Source of the DNA: an uncultured Acidobacteriia bacterium
GTDB taxonomy: Bacteria > Acidobacteriota > Terriglobia > Bryobacterales > Bryobacteraceae
NCBI GenBank assembly: GCA_903851195.1
Contig: CAINNJ010000064.1
Location: 62,001-126,000, forward strand
Length of the DNA: 64,000 nt
Direction of reading: 5' to 3'
Position 1 is the stretch's first letter; the number at the start of each line of letters is the position of its first letter. The notes beneath the pieces are model-generated. The model was not told the origin of the DNA. It saw nothing but the letters and a program-made list of their open reading frames with translations, and made no database searches. Positions 51,650 through 60,466 of this stretch are shown here, piece after piece. The translations under genes were made by a program, and so were the position numbers.

Positions 51650-52716
51650 CAAAACACCCCGTATTCCAGCGTTAAGTTTTTTAAGTTCTCATCCTCTCTG
51701 AGGAAGAGTGAAATGAGAGATTCGTGAAAAGGCCGACTCACCTCCCGCACCTCGTCCCAAGCTTTCGAGTTCCGCAGTTCTTCGTGCGTGTGGGCACCAG
51801 CCAACTCTGCCCGCTTACCCTTGTCATCGAGAATGCCGAGAAACCGATCATACGAATTGAAAAGATTCCGGGATGTCACGTCACTTATTTGCAAATTCAG
51901 ACAAGCTTCGGCAATAATCTCCAGCGGCGGCTTTGAGAGCTGGTCTTCCAGGTACGCCGTCAAAGGGTTCAGGTCCAGTTCGCGCAGGCCGGCACGAGCG
52001 GCACTGGCCTCTTCGTCAAGATGGCAAAAGAAGCAATGCAAAAGTCCGGCGGCAAACACGAGTTTCCTGGACATGCGTAGTTTCGCATTTCTAAGTGCCC
52101 ATTTGTGGTCGTCGTCAGCGCGCTGCTTGTAAACAAAATCGACAGTCACAGTACGCCAGTATCGGGTCAGATCGTTTAGGAAGAACCTTGGTACGCGAAC
52201 TGCGCCACTGGCGTAAAGTAAGCCCCGGTCATCCTCTATATAGCGCCGAATGATTTGGCGCCGGACCCGATCATAGGCCTCGCGGTTGGAGACAGGCAGC
52301 GACTCGAGAAGAAGAAGTACGCGCCGCGTGGTGTTAGAGTTCAGATCGTCTTCGCCACCGATATTATGGACGAGGCCATGGCTGCCAACCATCTTCCCGA
52401 ACACACCACTTCTTCCTGGTTCGATGTACTTCCCGGCAGCTAACGCGCGTTCGATCTCGCGTTCCTGTTTCTTGTGCTCGGGAACCGCAGAACCATCGAC
52501 CAGGAGGATCCAGTCCAGATCGCTGCTTGAAGTCACCTCTTGTCGAGCGACGGAGCCGAAGACAACAACGCTTGTATCCGGAGAGTTGCGATCGCGGAAA
52601 AGATGATCCAGATCTTGTCGCCGTGAGGTCGTGTCCTCGCGAGCCTTGCGAATTGCGGCCCAATCGGCCCCCAGCCGACTCTCAAGCCTCTCGATACTGG
52701 ACTGTCCTTCGCGCAT
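51649..52716 (-). CDS. Nucleotidyltransferase-fold protein
   Basis: 355 aa. The N-terminal domain has a pol-beta nucleotidyltransferase signature: VVVFGSVARQEVTSSSDLDW, that is GS followed by DxD. The C-terminal two-thirds is helical (YDRVRRQIIRRYIEDDRGLL; RKLVFAAGLLHCFFCHL) with no recognised motif. Such enzymes add nucleotides to proteins, RNA or small molecules. The gene and its TIM-barrel partner have a noticeably lower GC content and more even codon use than the flanking genes, suggesting acquisition by transfer. Biological role unknown. Confidence 0.72.
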   Translation of the reverse strand: MREGQSSIERLESRLGADWAAIRKAREDTTSRRQDLDHLFRDRNSPDTSVVVFGSVARQEVTSSSDLDWILLVDGSAVPEHKKQEREIERALAAGKYIEPGRSGVFGKMVGSHGLVHNIGGEDDLNSNTTRRVLLLLESLPVSNREAYDRVRRQIIRRYIEDDRGLLYASGAVRVPRFFLNDLTRYWRTVTVDFVYKQRADDDHKWALRNAKLRMSRKLVFAAGLLHCFFCHLDEEASAARAGLRELDLNPLTAYLEDQLSKPPLEIIAEACLNLQISDVTSRNLFNSYDRFLGILDDKGKRAELAGAHTHEELRNSKAWDEVREVSRPFHESLISLFLREDENLKNLTLEYGVF

Positions 52717-52916
52717 CAGTTTGTGTATCTATCGTACGACGCAGGATCGGCGCAGTTCCGAGACGCGTTGGGATGACAGCGCGCGCCGGAATCCGCAGCA
52801 AAATCCCCGAAGCATCTCGTATTCGAAAGAAAACAAAGATGGTTGATTTGGTTCTGGTCCCCGTGTCCGCGTACCCGAATCGCCACTGGCTCCGGGGCGG
52901 CTATACTGCGGAGATC

Positions 52917-55868
52917 ATGAACTTCCGCCTGGCCGCTTCCGCTCTGGTTCTGATTTCCGCATTTGGCTGCTTCGCACAAACTCCCGCGCCTGGTCCGCAG
53001 AAGCTGGACGAGGAATACACCAAACTCATCAAAGAATATCTGCAGGATCCGCGAATTACGACGGAACTGGTGGATCATATGCCGGCTTCGGCGACGGTGC
53101 CCTCGCCTTTGAAGTTTTTGGGGCGGATTCCGGGGAAACCGGGCGAACTGACGTACGCGAAGGACATCAATCGCTATTACGAAGCTTTGGCGAGGGCGTC
53201 GCCGCGGGCGAAGTTCTGGAAGATCGGGCAGACCGAAGAGGGCCGGGACATGGTGGTGCTGGCGATCGCGGACGAGGCGACGATCCGGCAGCTGGACCAG
53301 TACAAAGACAAGCTGGCGAAGCTGGGGGATCCGCGGACGGTGACCGAGGCGCAGGCGCGGGAGCTGATCCACACGGCGAAGCCGATTTACTGGGCGATGA
53401 GCGGGGTGCATTCGCCGGAGACGGGCGGGCCGGAGATGCTGATCGAACTGGCGTACCGGCTGATTGTGGAGGAGACGCCGTTCGTGCAGTCGATCCGCAG
53501 CAATGTGATTACGTTTCTGACGCCGGTTGTGGAGGTGGACGGGCGCGAGAAGCAGGTGGACACCTGGTATTACGGGAAGAAGACGGGCAAGCCGCGACCT
53601 CCGCTGATGTATTGGGGCAAGTATGTGCAGCACGATAACAATCGTGACGGGATGGGGCAGTATTTAAAAGCCACGCAGAACCTGACGAAGATGTTTATCG
53701 ACTGGCATCCGACGGTGGGGCATGACCTGCATGAGGCGCAATCGTATCTGTATATTTCGACGGGGACCGGGCCTTACAACAATTCGCTGGATCCGATTGC
53801 GGTGGATGAGTGGTGGCTGCTGGCGGAGACCGAGACGATGGAGATGGCGAAGCGGGGCGTGCCGGGCGTGTGGACGTACGGGTTTTACGACGGCTGGGTG
53901 CCGAATTATCTGTTGTGGATTCCGATGACGCACAACGCGTTCGGGCGGTTTTACGAGGTGCAGAGTTATGGGCCGGATGTGACGGCGAATCTGCAGTTGC
54001 AGCCGACGGTGACGAGCCGGGAGTGGTACCGGCCGAATCCGCCGCTTCCTTCGATTAAATGGGGACCGCGGAATAACACGAATATTCAGGAATCGGCGTT
54101 AATGATCGCGATCCATAAAGTGGGCGTGGACAGGGAACTGTATCTGGAGAATTACTACGCCAAGAGCAAGCGCGCGATCGAGAAGGGGAAAGAGGGTCCG
54201 ACGTATGCGTGGCTGGTGCCGGCGGGACAGCAGCGCAAGGTGGATGCGGCGGATCTGGTGAACGCGCTGCGGAAGCAGGGCGTGGAGGTGCATCGGGCGG
54301 ACGCGGCGTTCGAGGCGGGGACGCAGCATGTGGCGGCGGGGGACTATGTGATCCGCGCGGATCAGCCGTACCGGACGCTGGTGGACATGTATATGAGCGT
54401 GCAGAATTATCCGCCGGCGAATCCGCGGCCGTATGACGATACGGGCTGGACGATGCAGTATATGCGGAATGTGAAGGTGATTCCGGTGGCGAGCAAGGCG
54501 GTGCTGGATTCGCGGATGACGCTGCTGGCGGCGGATGCGAAACCGGAGGGCGGGGTGGATGGCGCGGGCAGCACGCTGGTGGTGGAGCATACGACGGACA
54601 ACGCGCTGATGGCGTTCCGGTTCCGCAATGCGGGGGTGAAGATGCTGGCGGCGGAGGAGGATTTCGAGGCGGGCGGGGTGAAGTTCCGGGCAGGGGCGTT
54701 CCTGATTCCGAATGCGCCGGCGGGGGCTCTGGAGGCGTCGCTGAAGGATCTGGGATTGCGGGCGAAGGCGCTGGCGGCGATGCCGGCGGTGAAGACGCAT
54801 GACCTGAATGTGCCGCGGATCGGGTATGTCCACACGTGGTCGCGGACGCAGGACGAAGGCTGGGTGCGGGCGGCGCTGGATACATATGGCGTGCCTTACA
54901 CGTATTTCGCGGATCAGAAACTGCGCGACGGGAATTTGCGGGCGAAGTACGACGTGATTCTGTTTCCGCATACGGGGGCGAATCTGCAGGCGGCGCTGGC
55001 GGGGGTGGCGATGACGGGGACGGAGCCGATTCCGTATAAGAAGTCGGAACTGACGCCGAATCTGGGGGCGCTGGATGAGAGCGACGATATTCGCGGCGGG
55101 ATGGGGCTGGACGGGCTGGCGGAACTGGAGAAGTTCGTGCGGGCGGGCGGGACGCTGATTACGGAGGGGTCGACGTCGGCGCTGCTGACGGAGGCGGGGG
55201 TGACGCCGGGGATTACGGTGGAGCATCCGGGGCAGTTGTTTGCACGCGGGTCGATCATGCACGGGGTGTTTACGGATCTGAAGAGTCCGATTGCGTATGG
55301 ATATTCGGAGAAGGATTTGCCGGTTTATTTCAATCAGGATCCGGTGTTCGCGGTAGCGGCGGGGGGCGCGGCCGGCGGTTTTGGCGGAGGAGGCCGGGGC
55401 GGGGCGGGGGTGCAGGGTCCGGGGCAGGATGTGACGCCGAACGCGAATGCGGTGCGGGTGGCGACGATCGAGACGATTGCGGGATTGCCGCCGGCGCCGG
55501 TGCTGGGCGGGGCGGGTCCGGTGACGGCTGCGGCGGGAGCTGCGGGCGGCGGGGGTCGTGGCGGACGGGGCGGTGGTGGTGGCGGGCGCGGGGGGAATGC
55601 GGATCAGGCGCAGGCTCCACGGCCCCGGGTGGTGATGCAGTTCCCGGGGAATGCGAATGACATGCTGCTTTCGGGGACGCTGGCGGGCGGGGAGACGCTG
55701 GTGAACCGGGCGCTGGCGATCGATGCGCCGGTGGGGAAGGGGCATGTGGTGATGTTCGCGCTGCGGCCGTTCTGGAGATGGCAGACGCAGGGGACTTATT
55801 TTTTGGCGTTTAATGCGATTTTGAACTGGGATGATCTGGATGCGGGGAAGGTGGTTGCGGGGAACTGA
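52917..55868 (+). CDS. Secreted M14-family zinc carboxypeptidase-like protein
   Basis: 983 aa from ATG 52917, which follows a ggag site; the track's 130-codon extension covers the divergent nucleotidyltransferase promoter. Signal peptide MNFRLAASALVLISAFGCFA. M14 elements: the zinc motif HxxE in SGVHSPETGGPEM, the Asn/Arg region HDNNRDGMGQ, and HDLHEAQSYLY. The C-terminal half adds a class I glutamine-amidotransferase-like fold (YDVILFPHTGANLQAA) and a Gly/Arg-rich low-complexity stretch (GGGGRGGRGGGGGGRGG). Large M14 proteins of this layout are frequent in acidobacteria and presumably degrade extracellular peptides. tatact at 52902-52907 may be its -10. Confidence 0.87.
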   Translation: MNFRLAASALVLISAFGCFAQTPAPGPQKLDEEYTKLIKEYLQDPRITTELVDHMPASATVPSPLKFLGRIPGKPGELTYAKDINRYYEALARASPRAKFWKIGQTEEGRDMVVLAIADEATIRQLDQYKDKLAKLGDPRTVTEAQARELIHTAKPIYWAMSGVHSPETGGPEMLIELAYRLIVEETPFVQSIRSNVITFLTPVVEVDGREKQVDTWYYGKKTGKPRPPLMYWGKYVQHDNNRDGMGQYLKATQNLTKMFIDWHPTVGHDLHEAQSYLYISTGTGPYNNSLDPIAVDEWWLLAETETMEMAKRGVPGVWTYGFYDGWVPNYLLWIPMTHNAFGRFYEVQSYGPDVTANLQLQPTVTSREWYRPNPPLPSIKWGPRNNTNIQESALMIAIHKVGVDRELYLENYYAKSKRAIEKGKEGPTYAWLVPAGQQRKVDAADLVNALRKQGVEVHRADAAFEAGTQHVAAGDYVIRADQPYRTLVDMYMSVQNYPPANPRPYDDTGWTMQYMRNVKVIPVASKAVLDSRMTLLAADAKPEGGVDGAGSTLVVEHTTDNALMAFRFRNAGVKMLAAEEDFEAGGVKFRAGAFLIPNAPAGALEASLKDLGLRAKALAAMPAVKTHDLNVPRIGYVHTWSRTQDEGWVRAALDTYGVPYTYFADQKLRDGNLRAKYDVILFPHTGANLQAALAGVAMTGTEPIPYKKSELTPNLGALDESDDIRGGMGLDGLAELEKFVRAGGTLITEGSTSALLTEAGVTPGITVEHPGQLFARGSIMHGVFTDLKSPIAYGYSEKDLPVYFNQDPVFAVAAGGAAGGFGGGGRGGAGVQGPGQDVTPNANAVRVATIETIAGLPPAPVLGGAGPVTAAAGAAGGGGRGGRGGGGGGRGGNADQAQAPRPRVVMQFPGNANDMLLSGTLAGGETLVNRALAIDAPVGKGHVVMFALRPFWRWQTQGTYFLAFNAILNWDDLDAGKVVAGN

Positions 55869-55870
55869 GG

Positions 55871-55930
55871 GTTGGCGGGTTTCCAACCCGCCGCAGGATT
55901 CCATCCTGCCCCACACCGGAGAACAGCTTT
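55871..55930. repeat. Dispersed double-hairpin element, copy 2
   Basis: Stem 1 ggcgggtt-tcc-aacccgcc (8 bp, perfect) and stem 2 gcaggat-tcc-atcctgc (7 bp, perfect), then ccccacaccggagaacag. It lies between two convergent genes, 2 bp after the M14 stop. Relative to copy 1, stem 2 carries a C-G to A-T pair exchange that keeps pairing. Confidence 0.8.
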
Positions 55931-55944
55931 AGCTGGTCGGAGAA

Positions 55945-57633
55945 CTAGTTGAGGGGGCGGTAGAAGGTGGAGAAGTAGTCCCCTGCCCTGAGGTTGCCGG
56001 AGGTGCCGGCGGATTTCCAGCCGGTGGTTTCGGCCCACTCAGGCACTTCGTCGGCGATGGCCCATTGGGCTCCGGCAGCGCGGAAGGCGTCGAGAGCCTG
56101 CTGCTGTTCGGCGGGGGTGGCGCGCCAGTAGGCGTCGGTTTTGCGGAAGCTGTATTGGAGGGGGCGTCCGGGTTTGGAGTCGTCATGCGTCGTGCGGGTG
56201 GGGATGAAGGCGACGATTTGGGCGTCGTCCAGGACGACCCAGGCGGCGGAGAGAGCGTTGCCGATGTAGGCGACCTTGTCGCCGGGGTGAAGGCCCTGGC
56301 CTTTCATGTGGTCGGCGATCTGGGCGTTGTGGAATTCCCAGGGCATGGCGTGGGTGAAGGTTAGTTGCAAGTAAGTCGAGGGGATGCCGATGAGTTCGTT
56401 CCAGAGAACGGGGATCGGGAGAGTTAGTAAGAGGAGCGCGGCCAGTTTGGTCAGGGGTGGTGACAGGCGCACGTTCCAGGCGGCGGCTAACAGGGCGAAG
56501 GAGAGCAGGGCGAAGGGTCCGGCTACGTAGCGCGGGAGAACGTAGACGAGGCAGTAGGCGCCGGTGAGGGCCAGGGCGGGCAGCCAGAGGAACCAGAGGA
56601 TCGCGAGTGTTCGGCGGACGGGACGGAAGGCAGCGATGGCACAGAGGGCGGCTAACCAGAGTGTGGGGCTTTGGATGAGGATTGAGGCGGAGTAAGTCAG
56701 GTTGTTGCCGAGGATGAAGAATTGGCGGGCGGGGTCGAGGCGGACGGGGTAACCTTCGCTCCACCAGGCGGGATCGAAGTGAAGAGGGTACCAGCCGACA
56801 GGGTGGTCGGCGAGGCTCAGGACACGGGGGTAGTCGAGAAGGACTTTTAGCGGGTGACGGGCGGCGGGGCCGGCAGAGTGCGCTTCCTCTTTGTAGCCTT
56901 CGACGCTCATGCCGGTGACTTGCCAGGAGTAATTGACGGGGCCGGCATCGCCGAGCGTGAAGCGGTGTTGGTGGAGAGAGAGAGCCGTGATGAAGGGGGC
57001 GATTACGGCGAGGAGCGCCATAGTTGCGAGGGCGGTGCGAGTGGGTTGCCGGGTCAGGATGAGAAGGCCGAGCAGGATCACGGGTATGGCGGTGAGCAGG
57101 GCGGCTTTGGTGAGGAATGCGAAGCCGAGGGTAAGTCCGATTAAGAGGTAATTTCGTCGGCTAAGAGGTGTGCGGTAGATCCGGATGAGTAAGGCGGCGC
57201 AGACGATGAGTAAGTCCGTGACGAGAATGTCGCCCGAGGTGAAGGACATCCCGTTCAGTTTCAGGCCGACCCAGGCGAGGGTGAGATAACTCGCGGCGTT
57301 TATAAGACGCGGGTGCGCGGGGGGTCCGGTGAGGCGGCGGTATTCGCGCAGGAGCCATTCCCAGGCGGCGATCATCGCGAGGAAAGCGACGAAGCTGATG
57401 AGGTGAGGTATCCAGAGTTGCCAGCGGATGCCGGGGCGGAAAATGGCGAGGCAGAGGGCGAGCAGCCAGGAGTAGAGCGGGCTCCAGTAACTGTTCAGGG
57501 CCTGCGGCCAGTCATGACGTAAGTAAGCTTTGGCGATGTCGAGATAAGAGGAGCCGTCGGGATCGAGGATCCGGCGGGCGAAGGTCGCGTGGATGAGCGC
57601 GAGAGCGATGCAGGCGGCTCTCAGGAAAGCCAT
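55945..57633 (-). CDS. Polytopic membrane glycosyltransferase-like protein (GT39/ArnT type)
   Basis: 562 aa from ATG 57633; the track start overlaps the epimerase gene more deeply. A GT-C type layout: the first loop RRILDPDGSSYLDIAKAYLR carries the acidic DxxxYLxxA motif of lipid-linked-sugar transferases, then about ten membrane helices and a soluble C-terminal domain (residues ~450-562; GDKVAYIGNALSAAWVVLDD). It would add a sugar from a polyprenyl phosphate donor on the periplasmic side. It overlaps the upstream epimerase gene by 13 bp, suggesting a shared operon for surface glycan. Confidence 0.75.
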   Translation of the reverse strand: MAFLRAACIALALIHATFARRILDPDGSSYLDIAKAYLRHDWPQALNSYWSPLYSWLLALCLAIFRPGIRWQLWIPHLISFVAFLAMIAAWEWLLREYRRLTGPPAHPRLINAASYLTLAWVGLKLNGMSFTSGDILVTDLLIVCAALLIRIYRTPLSRRNYLLIGLTLGFAFLTKAALLTAIPVILLGLLILTRQPTRTALATMALLAVIAPFITALSLHQHRFTLGDAGPVNYSWQVTGMSVEGYKEEAHSAGPAARHPLKVLLDYPRVLSLADHPVGWYPLHFDPAWWSEGYPVRLDPARQFFILGNNLTYSASILIQSPTLWLAALCAIAAFRPVRRTLAILWFLWLPALALTGAYCLVYVLPRYVAGPFALLSFALLAAAWNVRLSPPLTKLAALLLLTLPIPVLWNELIGIPSTYLQLTFTHAMPWEFHNAQIADHMKGQGLHPGDKVAYIGNALSAAWVVLDDAQIVAFIPTRTTHDDSKPGRPLQYSFRKTDAYWRATPAEQQQALDAFRAAGAQWAIADEVPEWAETTGWKSAGTSGNLRAGDYFSTFYRPLN

Positions 57634-58658
57634 TTGAGAAGGCGAATGACTCCCATGTCGGCGGCCTGACGGTGCGCCGAGACGTCGGTGAGGCGCTCGA
57701 TGCGGCTGCGGTTGTCGTGGTAATACTGATAGGCGCGCCAAAGCATTTCATCGTTGGTCAGGGTGGGCCGCCAGCCGAGTTCGCCTTTGATTTTCGCGGT
57801 GTCGAACAGGAAGTTCTCGGCGATCATTTTGTAGTGGTACGGGCCGAGGGGCGAGATCTTCAGGTGATACGCGAGTTTCATGCCGAAGAGCGCGGGGGCT
57901 TTTGGGAGTGAGGCGACTTTGGCTCCGGTGCCGGCACGGTTAATGACATAGCGGTAAGTGTCGGCAATGGAAGTTACATTGTCCGAGCCGATGTGGAAGA
58001 CGGCGGATTGCGGGTAAGACGCTGCGCGAATACAGGCGTCGGCGAGATCCTGCGCGTAGATGAACTGGTAGCGGTTTTCGCCGCCACCGACGGCCCAGAC
58101 GCGGCGGCCTTCGTTGATGAATTCGAAGAGGATGGTGAGGAGACCGAGCCGGCCGAAATCGATGATGGTAGGGCAGCGGATGATGGCGATGTTCAGGTCA
58201 TGCCGGTATTCTTCGAGGACCTTCTCGCCTTCCCATTTGGAGCGGCCGTAGATCTCGATGGGGCAAGGGGCTTCGGCTTCGGTGAGCGCGTAATTAAAGC
58301 CGCGGCCCCAGAGACAGTTGGAAGAGGTGAAGACCAGGTTTTTGACACCACTGGCGCGGGCTCCGGCGGCCACGGCGCGGGTGCCATCGACATTGGAGGT
58401 CCAGAGGAAGTTCTTGTCGTTCACCGCGTGGGCGAGGATGGCGGCGCAGTGGTAGACGGCGTCGAATTTCGTCTCGGAGTAGAGTCGTCCGAGGAGTTCG
58501 GTGTTGCGGATATCGCCCTTAACGGAGGTGAGGAGAGGGTGGTTATCGTCGTCCTTCTGCAGGTCGATATTCACGACGCGCGTGCCTTCGTCGAGCAGGC
58601 GGCGTTTGAGGATACCGCCGAAGAATCCGGAGCCTCCGGTGATGAGTACGTTTTTCAT
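57621..58658 (-). CDS. NAD-dependent sugar epimerase/dehydratase family protein
   Basis: A 345-aa extended SDR enzyme. The nucleotide motif ITGGSGFFGG is at residues 6-15, the active-site triad region has SSNCLW and YGRSKWEGE (Tyr-x3-Lys), and RCPTIIDFGRLG and FIYAQDLADA are typical later motifs. Members epimerise or dehydrate nucleotide sugars, or reduce related substrates such as 3-beta-hydroxysteroids; the substrate here is not clear. It lies between two membrane glycosyltransferase-like genes, which favours a nucleotide sugar. Confidence 0.87.
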   Translation of the reverse strand: MKNVLITGGSGFFGGILKRRLLDEGTRVVNIDLQKDDDNHPLLTSVKGDIRNTELLGRLYSETKFDAVYHCAAILAHAVNDKNFLWTSNVDGTRAVAAGARASGVKNLVFTSSNCLWGRGFNYALTEAEAPCPIEIYGRSKWEGEKVLEEYRHDLNIAIIRCPTIIDFGRLGLLTILFEFINEGRRVWAVGGGENRYQFIYAQDLADACIRAASYPQSAVFHIGSDNVTSIADTYRYVINRAGTGAKVASLPKAPALFGMKLAYHLKISPLGPYHYKMIAENFLFDTAKIKGELGWRPTLTNDEMLWRAYQYYHDNRSRIERLTDVSAHRQAADMGVIRLLKWLS

Positions 58659-58667
58659 GTGGGTTGG

Positions 58668-60296
58668 TTAGTGTTGAATTCCGGGCGGGTCATAAAGGCG
58701 ATACTGCATGAAACTCCACTGAGCCTCGGAGATATCCGGGCGGCGGTAGACTTCGAAAAAATCTCTCTCCGCGAAGGAACTTCTCATCACTTGCGAGCCG
58801 GTGAATAAGGCGGCGCGGGTGTAGCCGGTCGCTCGCAGGTAATCCTGCATTTGGATTGCCGAGGGCGAGAGAGTCGTGGAGATGAGATAGCCGAATTGTG
58901 CGTTCTGATGCCAGGAGAGGACGACGTAATCGGGGCGTTCGAAGACGATGCGGTTCATCTGCAGGTCAGTGGTGTTGGTGTTGCTCCAGGACCAGTACTG
59001 CGTGGGCTGGTTTTGGAATATTGGCGCGTCGAAGAAGGCGCTTACGGCTACGGTGAAGTAGTCGTAACCGAAGACCTTGCGGCCGGCAGCGTGGGTTTTG
59101 AGGTAATCGGCACAGGCGCGGCTGCCGCTGTAGTTTTGGGTGGCGTCGTAGTGGATGGCGCGGATGGCCCAGGCGACCTGGGGCAGACAGATGAGGAGGA
59201 AGATCGCGGCGCAGGCGAGGTCCGGCGGAAGATAGCGGCGGAGAGGGACGGTGCGATCCGGCCAGACGAGCCACAGGGCGGCGATGAGGACGAGCAGGAA
59301 GAGCCCGGTGTGGCGGGGCATTTTGTAGACGAGTTCGAAGCTGACGATGAGGCAGGCTACGGGCACCAGTGCAATCAGGGTGTGTCGCCTGGCCGCCTGC
59401 CAAACGATGACTCCGAGGAAGAGGGCTCCCAGCCAGAGGCTGTGAGAGAGCGGGGTCGTGTATTCCTGGACGCGCTGGCGAAGGGGCGGGTCATAACTGC
59501 CGCCGATGGGCGGGGGAACAGGGAGTCCGCGATGGCGGGCGAGGGCGTCGCCAAGAGGGGTGGGGACGAAGCGGAGATCTTTGGGCGGGATGGCTATGGC
59601 TACTGCCGCAGCGACGAATAAGAGCCAGGGTGCGAGGACTTTTGCGAACAGGACGAATCGGGCGGGGTGGTTCCGGTTCTGCCAGAGGTAGACGAGCACG
59701 AGTCCGGAGGAGATGAAGAGTCCGAAAAGGTTGCAGTTGGCGAGTAAGCCGGTGACGAGGCTGAAGAAGAAGGCGCGGCGGGGGTGATTGCGCAGCAGGT
59801 GGACAGCCGTGAAGATCAGCACGGGCATCAGGACGTAACTTCGCGCCACTATCGCGAACTGATAAGACAGATAGAACGTGAACGGGATGAGGGCGCGGAG
59901 AAACAGGGGGAAAGGCGAGTAAGTGAGTAATACCCAGGCTCCCGCCACGGCAGCGGCCCAGGAGAACCAGAACATGGAAGCGTAGGGCAGACCGGCGTGA
60001 GAAAGAGCCCAGAGTATGCTGTGCCATAAGCCGGGTGTCCCTTCATAGCGCACCTGACCCAGTAACATGCGCCAGAAGGGCAGAGCTTTGGCGATCAGCC
60101 AGGCTTGTGCTTCGTCGGCCCAGGGCTCGTGACGAGTTACCGTGAAGCCTACGGCGATTGCGTAGAGAACAAGCAGGAACCACTCCGCAAAGCGTTCGCG
60201 ACGGTGTTTGCGGATGTCGGTTGGGACCGGGGCGCCGAGGTCCGGCTGAGCGGCATTTCCGTCCAGCAGCAGTTCGTCCCCGCTGTAAGTTGGCAC
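58668..60296 (-). CDS. Polytopic membrane glycosyltransferase-like protein
   Basis: 542 aa from GTG 60296, ten or more hydrophobic helices. The first periplasmic loop has TRHEPWADEAQAWLIA, the acidic DEAQ-type motif of GT-C/GT39-like transferases. The C-terminal soluble segment (residues ~400-542) carries YDYFTVAVSAFFDAP and WSWSNTNTTDLQMN with no known motif. The gene is 9 bp upstream of the epimerase on the same strand. The 170 bp before it contain no gene and no clear promoter. Specific donor and acceptor unknown. Confidence 0.72.
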   Translation of the reverse strand: MPTYSGDELLLDGNAAQPDLGAPVPTDIRKHRRERFAEWFLLVLYAIAVGFTVTRHEPWADEAQAWLIAKALPFWRMLLGQVRYEGTPGLWHSILWALSHAGLPYASMFWFSWAAAVAGAWVLLTYSPFPLFLRALIPFTFYLSYQFAIVARSYVLMPVLIFTAVHLLRNHPRRAFFFSLVTGLLANCNLFGLFISSGLVLVYLWQNRNHPARFVLFAKVLAPWLLFVAAAVAIAIPPKDLRFVPTPLGDALARHRGLPVPPPIGGSYDPPLRQRVQEYTTPLSHSLWLGALFLGVIVWQAARRHTLIALVPVACLIVSFELVYKMPRHTGLFLLVLIAALWLVWPDRTVPLRRYLPPDLACAAIFLLICLPQVAWAIRAIHYDATQNYSGSRACADYLKTHAAGRKVFGYDYFTVAVSAFFDAPIFQNQPTQYWSWSNTNTTDLQMNRIVFERPDYVVLSWHQNAQFGYLISTTLSPSAIQMQDYLRATGYTRAALFTGSQVMRSSFAERDFFEVYRRPDISEAQWSFMQYRLYDPPGIQH

Positions 60297-60466
60297 GTCT
60301 GTCAGATCGACCTTTGTAAGAAGTCTGGCGGCTGCGACGGCTAAGTTGCCGAACTCAAATTGTTACATCGGGATGTAGAAGAGCGCTATCTGCAAAGGGA
60401 CGAAAAGCCTCATGGCGCTACGGCCATAAGTAAGCAGTTTCACGAGTCAGGGAGAACGGGTGAGAT

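Noticed and set aside
60297-60466. Small gene or RNA in the gap before the membrane glycosyltransferase
   Set aside because: No ORF with a plausible start, no clear hairpin-plus-T terminator and no recognisable RNA motif.
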